64,000 nt of DNA from Pontibacter actiniarum (lineage in GTDB: Bacteria; Bacteroidota; Bacteroidia; Cytophagales; Hymenobacteraceae). Each line of letters opens with the position of its first letter. The first letter of the stretch is position 1. The position numbers were made by a program, and so were the translations under genes. Under the pieces are notes generated by a model. The model was given only the letters and a program-made list of their open reading frames with translations. It searched no databases and was not told the DNA's origin. The DNA lies in the NCBI RefSeq assembly GCF_003585765.1, contig NZ_CP021236.1:124001-188000 (forward strand). Reading direction: 5' to 3'. Below, one piece after another: positions 7,752 through 15,654 of the stretch.

Positions 7752-7790
7752 GAGAGGGGCAGAGATGGGAGGTACTCAATCGCCCCTCTC
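7752..7790 (+). terminator. hairpin after the HMA gene
   Basis: Stem GAGAGGGGC / GCCCCTCTC (7752-7760 and 7782-7790) with a 21-base loop, starting 9 bases after the HMA stop codon. There is no strong T run, so termination is likely but not certain. Confidence 0.45.
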
Positions 7791-7914
7791 AGGCTTTGAA
7801 TCCTAAGTGACTTCTAAAACCATGTGCCCTGATAAGATGGGATTAAAAATAGTACAAAAGGGAAAGAATATTCCCCGGAGCAATACCTTATACATTAACC
7901 ATACTCTAACAACT

Positions 7915-8412
7915 ATGAAACGATTTATCCAAACCACAGCTCTTTTATTCGTGATGGCCTTTGCTGCCACCGGTTGTGCGGCACAGAGAACGGCAGATGC
8001 CTCCGCCATGCTTCAGGATAAGGAGAAGAAAGAGCAGATCTTCTCTACCATTTTAAATGACCGGGAAATGCGGGCAGAACTCATGAAGCGGATGATGGCC
8101 GAGGGCGATGACGCAGGTATGATGATGAAGTACATGATGCAGGGGGCGGAAAGTGACACAGCCACCTGCAAGATGATGAGCTCCATGATGATGAAGAATC
8201 CCCATATGATGGACATGATGATGGGCTCCATGATGGATAGAGCTGAAAAAGACGACGCTGCCTGCAAAAAGATGTGCATGATGATGATGGACAGCGATAA
8301 GATGAAGGGCATGATGCAACAGATGAAGGGGAAGCCCTCTGGCAGCAGCAAAGCAAAGGGAGACAGTCACATGAAGACGCACCTGAAAGACAAACATCCC
8401 ACAACTAATTAA
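7915..8412 (+). CDS. Met-rich lipoprotein, putative copper binder
   Basis: A 165-residue protein from the ATG at 7915, which gives a clean lipoprotein signal (Ala-Ala-Thr-Gly-Cys, Cys21). A GTG at 7807 would add 36 unlikely residues. The mature part is packed with Met: runs of Met-Met-Met, Met-Met-Ser-Ser-Met-Met-Met, and a few Cys followed by Lys-Met-Met or Lys-Lys-Met. The C-terminus is Lys/His-rich. Such clusters bind Cu(I)/Ag(I) in the oxidising periplasm. No named family was recognised. It shares the general style of 1551-1895 but not its repeat. It is followed within 12 bp by a small membrane protein and then a PII-like gene. Confidence 0.75.
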   Translation: MKRFIQTTALLFVMAFAATGCAAQRTADASAMLQDKEKKEQIFSTILNDREMRAELMKRMMAEGDDAGMMMKYMMQGAESDTATCKMMSSMMMKNPHMMDMMMGSMMDRAEKDDAACKKMCMMMMDSDKMKGMMQQMKGKPSGSSKAKGDSHMKTHLKDKHPTTN

Positions 8413-8423
8413 GACAGATAAAC

Positions 8424-8606
8424 ATGGGAAATATGATGAAGTGGATGCTGATAGGGTGCCTGGTGGCCGTGGCATTGGTCTTTGGCCTACCACTGCTGGG
8501 CATAGAGGGATACGGGAACTGGGGCACCTGGCTCTTACTCATACTGGTACTGGCCTGTGTGCTGCCTATGCTGCTAATGAACCGGAAAAAGGGAGGCAAC
8601 AAATAA
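8424..8606 (+). CDS. small two-helix membrane protein
   Basis: A 60-residue protein with two hydrophobic segments (about 6-24 and 34-51) and a positive C-terminal tail, Asn-Arg-Lys-Lys. No domain was recognised. It sits between the Met-rich lipoprotein and the PII-like gene with gaps of 11 and 7 bp, so the three are very likely one operon. Short hydrophobic proteins of this kind are frequent in copper clusters, but their function is not established. Confidence 0.6.
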   Translation: MGNMMKWMLIGCLVAVALVFGLPLLGIEGYGNWGTWLLLILVLACVLPMLLMNRKKGGNK

Positions 8607-8613
8607 GTGTGCT

Positions 8614-8946
8614 ATGAGAGAAGTAAAAGCTTTTGTTAGAAGTACAAAGGTAAGTGAAGTCATAAAAGCCTTGCGCCATAATGGCTTCAAGAGCATGACA
8701 GTAACGGAGGTAGAGGGCACGGGACGCTTTACCAAACCCGGCGCCAGCCCTTCGCTTAAGTTTCCGATCACACATAGCAAAATGGCCAAGCTGGAACTCT
8801 TATGTAAAAAAGAAGATGTGGAAACCATTGTAAAGCTCATCTATGAATTCGGTGGTACAGGGGAGAAAGGGGACGGCATCATCTCTATCTCACAGGTGGA
8901 GCGGGTCTTTAAAGTGAGAACAGGAGAGGAAAGCCAGGAGGAATAA
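8614..8946 (+). CDS. PII-like protein of the metal-efflux-linked group (PII-NG-like)
   Basis: A 110-residue GlnB/PII-fold protein. The C-terminal signature is clear: Gly-Asp-Gly-Ile-Ile-Ser-Ile, then Val-Glu-Arg-Val-Phe-Lys-Val-Arg-Thr-Gly-Glu, close to the PII ATP-binding region. The T-loop region (about 36-55) lacks the uridylylated Tyr of GlnB. A divergent group of PII proteins, called PII-NG, is known to lie beside CusA/CzcA-type heavy-metal pumps, and the location here fits that. No ammonium transporter is nearby. It probably binds nucleotides in the cytosol and tunes a membrane transporter, but the partner is unknown. Confidence 0.82.
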   Translation: MREVKAFVRSTKVSEVIKALRHNGFKSMTVTEVEGTGRFTKPGASPSLKFPITHSKMAKLELLCKKEDVETIVKLIYEFGGTGEKGDGIISISQVERVFKVRTGEESQEE

Positions 8947-9135
8947 TAAAACGAAGGGAGCGGGAAACTCCCCAACTGCCTTTAAAAATAGTTGGAAGAG
9001 CAAACAGAAAGCCGCATCGGGCTTTAGGGAGGTTACCTATGGTTATTGCCATACCTGGATATAACAATAAAGTTTTCTTACAAGTATAGTTGTTTAGTCA
9101 TACATGTCATTAATGTCCTATAAAGAAAGCAAAGC

Positions 9136-10242
9136 ATGAGTCAAAAAGATAATTCAGGGGCACGAAATTCAGGTAAAGAAGTCATCATCGTGACGGGAAG
9201 CAGCGGGCTTATAGGAACTAGTATCATCAAACGGCTTTCTGAGAAGTATCGCATCGTAGGCTTGGACAATACCGGCTACCCCTTTCCCCCCAAGGAGGCT
9301 GAGTGCGTTTGCTATGATATTACCTCAGAAGCCAGTATCCGGGCAGCCATGGAGCGCATCCGTTACGGTTATGGGGACAAGATAACCTCCGTCATTCACC
9401 TGGCTGCCTATTATGATTTCTCGGGTAAACCCAGCCCACTGTACGAGAAGATAACGGTAAAAGGCACAGAGAATCTTTTGCGCGTACTGCAGGATTTTGA
9501 TGTGGAGCAATTCGTGTTCTCCAGCACTAACCTGATCTATAAACCTACCTCGCCCGGGCAGAAGATCAGCGAGGACTGCCCCTTAGAGCCGAAGTGGGAC
9601 TATCCGGAATCAAAGGTAGATACTGAAAAGGTGATTCGCGAGAAAAGGGGCCGCATGAAGGCGGTGCTGTTGCGCATTGCCGGTGTATATGACGATGAAG
9701 GACACTCTATTCCCATCACCCATCAGATACAGCGCATATACGAGAAACAGTTTACAAGTCATTTCTACTCCGGCGATACCTCCCACGGCAACGTCTTTCT
9801 GCACCTGGAGGACCTGGTGGATGCCCTGGAGAAAACAGTGGAGCGAAGAAAGACGCTTCCGGATGAAGTAGCGATCAACATCGGTGAGCCGGAGACGCCA
9901 AGCTATCAGGATCTGCAGGAAACAATAGGGCGCCTGTTGCATGGCCAGGATTGGAAGACCTATGAAGTGCCGGCACCGCTGGCCAAAGCCGGTGCCTACG
10001 GCATGAACCTTTTCGGGGATGCCTTTATCAAACCCTGGATGATAGACCGTGCCGACGACCACTACGAGTTGGATATTTCCAGGGCGCGCACCCTGCTTGG
10101 CTGGGAGCCCCGACACCGGCTGCTCGACACTCTGCCCACCATCATTGCCAAGCTCAAAGAAGATCCTACCGGCTGGTACAAGGAAAACGACCTGGAGCTG
10201 TCAGCTGCTTTGGCAAAGGAGCAGGAGGCCAGGAAGGACTAA
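9136..10242 (+). CDS. NAD(P)-dependent epimerase/dehydratase (extended SDR)
   Basis: A 368-residue Rossmann-fold protein. The dinucleotide site Gly-Ser-Ser-Gly-Leu-Ile-Gly is at residues 21-27, followed by an Asp (Gly-Leu-Asp) that suggests NAD preference. The active-site pair is Tyr156-x3-Lys160 (Tyr-Pro-Glu-Ser-Lys), and Ser/Thr residues at Phe-Ser-Ser-Thr precede it. This is the layout of UDP-sugar epimerases and related enzymes acting on nucleotide sugars or other hydroxy substrates. It starts a three-gene unit with the SPW/VKOR protein (35 bp downstream) and a glycoside hydrolase. The substrate cannot be told. Confidence 0.86.
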   Translation: MSQKDNSGARNSGKEVIIVTGSSGLIGTSIIKRLSEKYRIVGLDNTGYPFPPKEAECVCYDITSEASIRAAMERIRYGYGDKITSVIHLAAYYDFSGKPSPLYEKITVKGTENLLRVLQDFDVEQFVFSSTNLIYKPTSPGQKISEDCPLEPKWDYPESKVDTEKVIREKRGRMKAVLLRIAGVYDDEGHSIPITHQIQRIYEKQFTSHFYSGDTSHGNVFLHLEDLVDALEKTVERRKTLPDEVAINIGEPETPSYQDLQETIGRLLHGQDWKTYEVPAPLAKAGAYGMNLFGDAFIKPWMIDRADDHYELDISRARTLLGWEPRHRLLDTLPTIIAKLKEDPTGWYKENDLELSAALAKEQEARKD

Positions 10243-10277
10243 TAATCACCTCTCACCTCGCATACAAACATTAAACT

Positions 10278-11849
10278 ATGGAAGAAAAGCAAAACGGTCA
10301 CAGCGACCATGAAATGAAAGGGGGCGGCATGGGAAAAAGGGGTGTCACACGCCCCATGGCTCAAATGCAAATGCAGCACCACGAAGGAATGGAGGATGAT
10401 GGCGAACAGCAGCACGAAAAGGGTAGAGACCACAGCATGATGATGTCTGATGAGATGCGAGAGAAAATGTTGCATACGCACCACATGCAGACCCTCTGGG
10501 TTTACTGGGCACTCGTGATTTTAGGTATCTGGATGGTGCTCGCGCCATTCACCTTCGACTATGGGAGGGCGGTGGCTGAACCCAGCGGGGGGAGGGAAGT
10601 ATGGCTGAGCCTGGAGCAGCGGATTGCCTTTATGAAGTGGAGCGACTTAATCAGTGGTGCACTGCTTGTCTTCTTCGGATGGCGCTCTCTGACGCCTAAC
10701 CGCCCTTACAGTCTCTGGATCTGCTGCTTTGTCGGCATTTGGCTGAGCATGGCGCCACTGGTCTTCTGGTCGCCCTCGGAAGTAGCTTACCTGAACGACA
10801 CGCTGATAGGAGCTTTGGTTATTGCTCTCACCGTTCTTATCCCAGGAATGCCCAACATGATCATGTACATGAAGATGGGCTCAGAGACACCCCCAGGATG
10901 GAGCTACAACCCCTCCAGCTGGCCGCAGCGCTGGATCATGATCGTGCTGGCCTTTGTGGGTTGGATGGCTTCCCGCTACATGGGAGCATTTCAGCTGGGT
11001 TACATCGATCACGCCTGGGACCCTTTCTTCGGGAACAGCACTCGGGAGGTACTCAACTCCGATATGTCGCATGCCTGGCCGGTATCTGATGCCGCGCTGG
11101 GTTCTCTGGCTTACACGCTCGAGTTCCTGATGGGCTTTATGGGCAGTCCTTCCCGCTGGCGCACCATGCCTTGGATGGTGCTCTTTTTCAGTATCCTGGT
11201 AATCCCCCTGGGATTCGTGAGCATTTTCCTGGTCATCTCTCAGCCACTGGCAGTGGGCGCCTGGTGTACCCTATGCCTGGCAACTGCTGCCGTGATGTTG
11301 CCCATGATTCCGCTACAGCTGGATGAGGTGACGGCCATGGGCCAGCACATGGTGCAGGCAAAGCGCAGGGGAGACAACCTATGGAATGTGTTCTGGAAGG
11401 GGGGAAAGCCTTTTGAGCAGAACAAGGATGAGCGCTCGCCGGAGCTGGTGGAGTTCCCGCAGAAACCGGGGAAAGTTTTTATAGCCTCCGTCTGGGGAAT
11501 GAGCTTTCCTTGGGCTTTGGTGCTATCAACGGCTATAGGCCTGTGGCTGATGTTTGCTCCAGCGGTCTTCGATGTGAACATAGAAACAAGGGCTGCCGAC
11601 ATTAGCCATATGGGAGGGGCGCTTATCGTGGTCGTGGCCGTTACCTGCATGGGAGAAGTTGTCAGGGCGGGGCGTTACCTGAACGTGCCGTTGGGCTTGG
11701 CGGTGGCTGTGTGGCCTTGGTTTGTGGAGGACGGCACGCTGGCCCTGAACATCATCAGAGCTGTGTCAGGACTTGCCGTGGCCGCGCTATCCCTACCGCG
11801 GGGTATCATAACCGAGAAATATGGCTTGTGGGACAAATACGTTAAATAG
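10278..11849 (+). CDS. SPW-repeat / VKOR-like integral membrane protein
   Basis: A 523-residue membrane protein with a His/Met-rich cytosolic N-terminus (first 70 residues) and about ten hydrophobic helices. Segments such as Trp-Ser-Asp-Leu-Ile-Ser-Gly-Ala and Gly-Ile-Trp-Met-Val-Leu-Ala-Pro fit SPW repeats, at both ends of the protein. The middle holds Trp-Cys-Thr-Leu-Cys (Cys330, Cys333), the redox CxxC of the vitamin K epoxide reductase family, after a helix rich in Phe and Ile. VKOR-like proteins recycle quinones or drive disulfide formation in the periplasm. It may keep Cys-rich secreted proteins of the island oxidised; this is inference. Its stop lies 16 bp before the next gene. Confidence 0.8.
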   Translation: MEEKQNGHSDHEMKGGGMGKRGVTRPMAQMQMQHHEGMEDDGEQQHEKGRDHSMMMSDEMREKMLHTHHMQTLWVYWALVILGIWMVLAPFTFDYGRAVAEPSGGREVWLSLEQRIAFMKWSDLISGALLVFFGWRSLTPNRPYSLWICCFVGIWLSMAPLVFWSPSEVAYLNDTLIGALVIALTVLIPGMPNMIMYMKMGSETPPGWSYNPSSWPQRWIMIVLAFVGWMASRYMGAFQLGYIDHAWDPFFGNSTREVLNSDMSHAWPVSDAALGSLAYTLEFLMGFMGSPSRWRTMPWMVLFFSILVIPLGFVSIFLVISQPLAVGAWCTLCLATAAVMLPMIPLQLDEVTAMGQHMVQAKRRGDNLWNVFWKGGKPFEQNKDERSPELVEFPQKPGKVFIASVWGMSFPWALVLSTAIGLWLMFAPAVFDVNIETRAADISHMGGALIVVVAVTCMGEVVRAGRYLNVPLGLAVAVWPWFVEDGTLALNIIRAVSGLAVAALSLPRGIITEKYGLWDKYVK

Positions 11850-11865
11850 TAACAGCAGACCTCCT

Positions 11866-13182
11866 ATGACTGACGAGCAGATCCTGCAGCAGGCAAAGGC
11901 GCTGCTGGAGAAAAACACGATAAGCGGCTACTCGAAGGAGTATGACATAGTCTACCACTACATGAAGCCCGGCAGGTCCAGGTATCCTTTCCAGTACTTC
12001 TGGGATACCTGCTTCCATGTCTACACCATGACGGCGCTGGGAGATCATCAGATGGCAAAGAGGTGCATGCAGAGCCTGTTTGCCATGCAGCGGGAAGACG
12101 GCTTTGTGGGGCACATGCTGTTCTGGAGCCGGTTTACCCCAACCAGGGTCACAGACATCTTCCAGAGCAGGCCCAGCACCCGCGACTTCTTCCGCCCGCA
12201 CATGAGCGCCCTCCTGCAGCCGCCGATAGCTGCCCAGGCTGTGCTCCGGATCTACACTTATGACAGGGACCTGAGCTTCCTGCAGCAGATGCTCCCCAAG
12301 TTAAAGCGATACTATGATTGGCTGGCCAACAACAGGGACTTTGACGGCGATGGGCTGCTTTCCATTATCAGCTATTTCGAGGCGGGGATGGATTGGAAAC
12401 CTTCCTATGACCAGGTGCTCGGCTTCTCTCCGGGAAGGGCGACTGCCAGTCATTTCATGAAGGTGGTGTACGTTGACTTTAAAAACTACCTGCACAGCTA
12501 CGATTTAGAGAAAATCTACCAGGCTAGTGACTTTCTGGTGAAGGATGCCGGGTTCAATACCATCTACGTGCAGAACCTGGAGGCCATGGCAGTGATCTGT
12601 CGACTAGTGGGAGATCCTGGTGCTTCTCGTTACAAGGTGCTGGCTTCAAAAGTCACACAAAGCATTCTGAGCATCATGTATGAGCAGGAGGATGAAGCAT
12701 TCTATGATGTACAGGGGAAAACGAACAAGAAACTGAAGGTCCTGACCCCTACTGTCTTCTTTCCTGCTACCATCAAGGGAATGCCTGAGGAAATTGGAAG
12801 GCGGGTGATCGAGCGTCATTTCTTCAATAAGGATGAATTTGCCGCCCCGTTTCCGATTCCGTCTGTTGCCATGAACCACCCTGCCTTCCATCCAGGCGAA
12901 TCTATTTACATCTGGCGCGGGCCGACCTGGGTGATCTACAACTGGTTTCTGCACCATTTCCTGATGGAGAAAGGATTCAGGGAGGCTGCCTCAAACCTTG
13001 TCCGCAGCACTAAGGAGCTGATCCGAAAAGGCGGGTTTCGGGAGTACTACAACCCTTTCACGGGCCAGGGATACGGGGCCTATGACTTCACGTGGTCTGG
13101 GCTTGTGGTGGACATGATGAACATGGAGGAAGGGCTGTCCCCGGAGGCGGTGGTGGCATCCTCCAAGGAAAGCTTTACCTAA
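11866..13182 (+). CDS. (alpha/alpha)6-barrel glycoside hydrolase, trehalase/MGH1-like
   Basis: A 438-residue soluble protein from the ATG at 11866; an in-frame ATG at 11821 would overlap the upstream gene by 29 bases. The opening Tyr-Phe-Trp-Asp-Thr-Cys-Phe-His and later Phe-Glu-Ala-Gly-Met-Asp-Trp and Trp-Arg-Gly-Pro-Thr-Trp are hallmarks of GH37/GH63/mannosylglycerate-hydrolase-like (alpha/alpha)6 enzymes. Likely acids are the Asp of Gly-Met-Asp-Trp and a Glu near the C-terminus (Phe-Arg-Glu-Tyr-Tyr-Asn-Pro). No signal peptide is seen, so it would hydrolyse a cytosolic compatible solute or glycoside. It forms a unit with the epimerase and SPW/VKOR genes. The substrate is unknown. Confidence 0.82.
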   Translation: MTDEQILQQAKALLEKNTISGYSKEYDIVYHYMKPGRSRYPFQYFWDTCFHVYTMTALGDHQMAKRCMQSLFAMQREDGFVGHMLFWSRFTPTRVTDIFQSRPSTRDFFRPHMSALLQPPIAAQAVLRIYTYDRDLSFLQQMLPKLKRYYDWLANNRDFDGDGLLSIISYFEAGMDWKPSYDQVLGFSPGRATASHFMKVVYVDFKNYLHSYDLEKIYQASDFLVKDAGFNTIYVQNLEAMAVICRLVGDPGASRYKVLASKVTQSILSIMYEQEDEAFYDVQGKTNKKLKVLTPTVFFPATIKGMPEEIGRRVIERHFFNKDEFAAPFPIPSVAMNHPAFHPGESIYIWRGPTWVIYNWFLHHFLMEKGFREAASNLVRSTKELIRKGGFREYYNPFTGQGYGAYDFTWSGLVVDMMNMEEGLSPEAVVASSKESFT

Positions 13183-13494
13183 GTTGCAGCTCATTCCCTG
13201 TTGTGTACCAGCTATCAGATTTAGCTGTTCCGGTAAAAGCCTCCAACATGTTTCTGATACCTTTAGTTTGGCTTTCTGTATCTGGCTGCAGCTCTAGGAA
13301 ATAGATATGTTACTATTTCTTTGGGAAGCAGTACATTGAGTGTTTTAAAAGCCGTAGGGGAAGCTATTGTTAAGAGACTTTATGTACTGTTTTCCTCGCC
13401 GGCAGAGCCGTAAAACACTACTTCTCCTATATAGCAGGAGAAACGAAGAGTTTAAGTAGGAGTGTGACAAGTGATGGTATAAGGCGCATCTACT
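13183..13494. other. intergenic stretch with no supported gene
   Basis: About 310 bases between the hydrolase and the TerB-like gene, which converge. An 8-base inverted pair (GTGTTTTA at 13340-13347, TAAAACAC at 13411-13418) and a small CTCCT/AGGAG hairpin near 13425 are present, but neither has a terminator tail. No coding frame in it looks real. Confidence 0.5.
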
Positions 13495-13914
13495 TTACTG
13501 CTTCCTCCACTGATCGATAAAGTCATCCAATATTCCTTTCCCGAAGCCGATGCGGCGTGTGTACTCCAGGCACAGGTTGTATTCTCTTTCTTCTATTCTG
13601 CCATCCTGCACCATCATCATGACAAGGGCCTGCAGCTCGGTGCTTTTTTGCAAACCTTCTTCCGGGACAACGAAAGTGAGCGAGGGCAGGTTTTCAGTAA
13701 TCGGGCGGGTTTCTTCCTCTGACAAGCCTAGTTGATCTCCTATATCAAGCAGGAAATCGCTTTCCTGCTTGTCAAGATGCCTGTCGGCTACAGCCACTAT
13801 AATCAGGTTTTGAAAAAAAGCCAGTTTCTTTTCTTTTGTGTCGAACACGCTGTCAAATGTTTTGTTACCTGCCATCTGCTTTAGATAAGTTTGTCCTAAA
13901 TAGGCATACCCCAT
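13495..13914 (-). CDS. TerB-like domain protein
   Basis: A 139-residue all-helical protein. The pattern Leu-Ala-Phe-Phe-Gln-Asn-Leu-Ile-Ile-Val-Ala-Val-Ala-Asp, then a helix with Asp-Lys-Gln-Glu, and a second half with Met-Met-Val-Gln-Asp-Gly-Arg-Ile matches the two-half layout of the TerB/DjlA-N fold, with paired acidic residues. TerB domains bind divalent metal and take part in tellurite resistance and membrane stress systems. No other ter gene (TerC, TerD) is nearby, so it is a solo domain. It is a single-gene unit convergent with the hydrolase gene. Confidence 0.75.
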   Translation of the reverse strand: MGYAYLGQTYLKQMAGNKTFDSVFDTKEKKLAFFQNLIIVAVADRHLDKQESDFLLDIGDQLGLSEEETRPITENLPSLTFVVPEEGLQKSTELQALVMMMVQDGRIEEREYNLCLEYTRRIGFGKGILDDFIDQWRKQ

Positions 13915-14205
13915 ATTGTTCGTTTTAGTTTAGGATGACTAAGAGTGAGAAGCTGAGTAAGTTAAAAAACTTCTATACAGCTAGATAGGCGAAGCAGGAT
14001 CCCGTCAGGCAAATTACCCCTCCACCTGTTGCATTTTTCTTAAAACAACAAAGCTATAGGCGTGTTTTCATCCGCCTTGGTTTTACTTTGATGGCGGTAG
14101 CTCAAACAAAGTGTGTACTGCTGCGCAAAATTAAAGCGGACTCTGCTGTCAAATTGGAAGTGGAACGATTTAAGCTTCTCCCTACGTTTTTGAATAAACT
14201 ACAGT

Positions 14206-15042
14206 ATGAAATTTCAGAATATTCCAGCTGCTCTCTACATTGTCTTGTTCGTTGTTACTGTTGCACTAGGTCTAGGTTTTACTTCCAAGAGCAAGGGATC
14301 GGCTTTAGTTAAAACTGTTGCAGTTCAAGAAGCGGGTGTTCGTGAAAGTATAACTAACGAAGCTCCTTCCCTTCCCACACTTGCGCTTAACAAATACCTG
14401 GAGACCTTCTATAGTGAAGCTGGCTTAGCTCAGAAAGGTCTTCCTTTAACCGTTTTCCGTGATGCGGTAGTGGGTTACCACAATATGATGTCTGCTGGCT
14501 TGTTATCTAAAGAAAAACCTTTGGTTACAGTTATCGATTTCAATCAGTCCAGCAAAAAACGTCGCCTCTGGGTCATTGACATGGAAGCACGCGAGGTGTT
14601 GTATAATACATTGGTGGCTCATGGAAGAGGAAGCGGAGGAGAATATGCAACAGCGTTTTCCAACATTGAAGGCTCAAATCAAAGCAGCCTTGGCTTTTAT
14701 CTTACACAGGGGACCTATCAGGGTAAGAATGGTTTGTCATTGAAACTAGAGGGGCTAGACGACCACTTTAATTCCAACGCATCAGAAAGATTCGTCGTGG
14801 TCCATGGGGCATCTTATGTGAGTGAGAGCTTCATTGATACAAATGGACGTCTGGGCCGTAGCCAAGGTTGCCCTGCTTTGCCACTAGAATTCACCAAGCC
14901 CATAATTGACACCATAAAGAACCAGACGCTGTTGTATATAGATGGCCCTTCCAGCACTTACTCCTCAAGGCTCTTAAACTTAGATCAGGCGGCTGTTTGT
15001 TTTGTTGCGGGCAAAGAAAAATCATTCCATTCTTTCTCCTAG
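14206..15042 (+). CDS. murein L,D-transpeptidase catalytic-domain protein
   Basis: A 278-residue exported protein with an N-terminal signal anchor (about residues 7-27). The catalytic region shows Val-Val-His-Gly-Ala-Ser-Tyr and Gly-Arg-Ser-Gln-Gly-Cys-Pro-Ala, with the nucleophile Cys222. This is the His...Ser-x-Gly-Cys signature of the YkuD-like family found in Bacteroidota. Such enzymes cross-link peptidoglycan or attach proteins to it. The frame starts within a short overlapping frame of another phase, but the ATG at 14206 gives the only good signal sequence. No link with the metal genes is seen. Confidence 0.85.
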   Translation: MKFQNIPAALYIVLFVVTVALGLGFTSKSKGSALVKTVAVQEAGVRESITNEAPSLPTLALNKYLETFYSEAGLAQKGLPLTVFRDAVVGYHNMMSAGLLSKEKPLVTVIDFNQSSKKRRLWVIDMEAREVLYNTLVAHGRGSGGEYATAFSNIEGSNQSSLGFYLTQGTYQGKNGLSLKLEGLDDHFNSNASERFVVVHGASYVSESFIDTNGRLGRSQGCPALPLEFTKPIIDTIKNQTLLYIDGPSSTYSSRLLNLDQAAVCFVAGKEKSFHSFS

Positions 15043-15136
15043 TTCTCGTTTGTCTTTAACGTCTAAAGTGCAAACACAAAAGTCCTATAGTTTACCTTAT
15101 GTTAAATAGGGGGTTGAGCTACAATACACTGTGTCC

Positions 15137-15643
15137 TTATTTTAAGTACTTATTTTTGGTTTTCGAAATGTACCCTTTCTCAATATTCAAGTCGTAGAAC
15201 TTCTCAAATAGACCTACCATGTCTCCCCCTTCTGTATTTACTTTCCAGTCCTCGATTACTGAGATGGCCTTTTCAACAGAGTGGTAATACGCCTGTTTTC
15301 CGTCTCTGCCTTTGGTGAATCCCTCCTTCAGGAATATATTCACCTGCTCCCTTATTAACTGTTTTGCGCCATCTGCCACCACATACTGCCTTAGCATTCT
15401 CTGTAGCTTTTTGTGGTAAAGAGTATGGGCCTTCTCTGGATCAACTGTATCGTCCAGGTTGAGGTCACCTTCTTCGTTGCTTTTACTTTTAAAGACAGGT
15501 AGAGGAAGATCCAGTTGAGGTGTGTTACTCGAGTGTGCTTCGCTTAAAATGGCCAGGATATCAGCGTCAAATTCTAAGCTGTTGTGTTGCGGTTCCTCAG
15601 AGTTGAAGCCTTGGAACTCATTGTCATCGATCATATTGTCCAT
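15137..15643 (-). CDS. uncharacterised partner of the ImmA-like protease
   Basis: A 168-residue soluble protein of no recognised family. The N-terminal half is acidic and looks disordered (many Asp, Glu, Asn, Ser). The C-terminal half (about 70-168) is basic and helical, with Leu-Tyr-His-Lys-Lys-Leu-Gln-Arg-Met-Leu and Gln-Ala-Tyr-Tyr-His-Ser. Its start lies only 11 bp after the stop of the XRE-ImmA gene on the same strand, so the two are surely co-transcribed. It could be a cleavage target, an effector or an adaptor of that protease. No function is assigned. Confidence 0.72.
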   Translation of the reverse strand: MDNMIDDNEFQGFNSEEPQHNSLEFDADILAILSEAHSSNTPQLDLPLPVFKSKSNEEGDLNLDDTVDPEKAHTLYHKKLQRMLRQYVVADGAKQLIREQVNIFLKEGFTKGRDGKQAYYHSVEKAISVIEDWKVNTEGGDMVGLFEKFYDLNIEKGYISKTKNKYLK

Positions 15644-15654
15644 TCGAATTGTGA

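Noticed and set aside
7807..7914. N-terminal extension of the Met-rich lipoprotein from a GTG
   Set aside because: The added 36 residues precede a perfect lipoprotein signal, so the ATG at 7915 is the better start.
8013..8493. Several minus-strand frames opposite the Met-rich lipoprotein
   Set aside because: ATG runs read as CAT on the other strand, giving His- or Ile/Met-rich artefacts.
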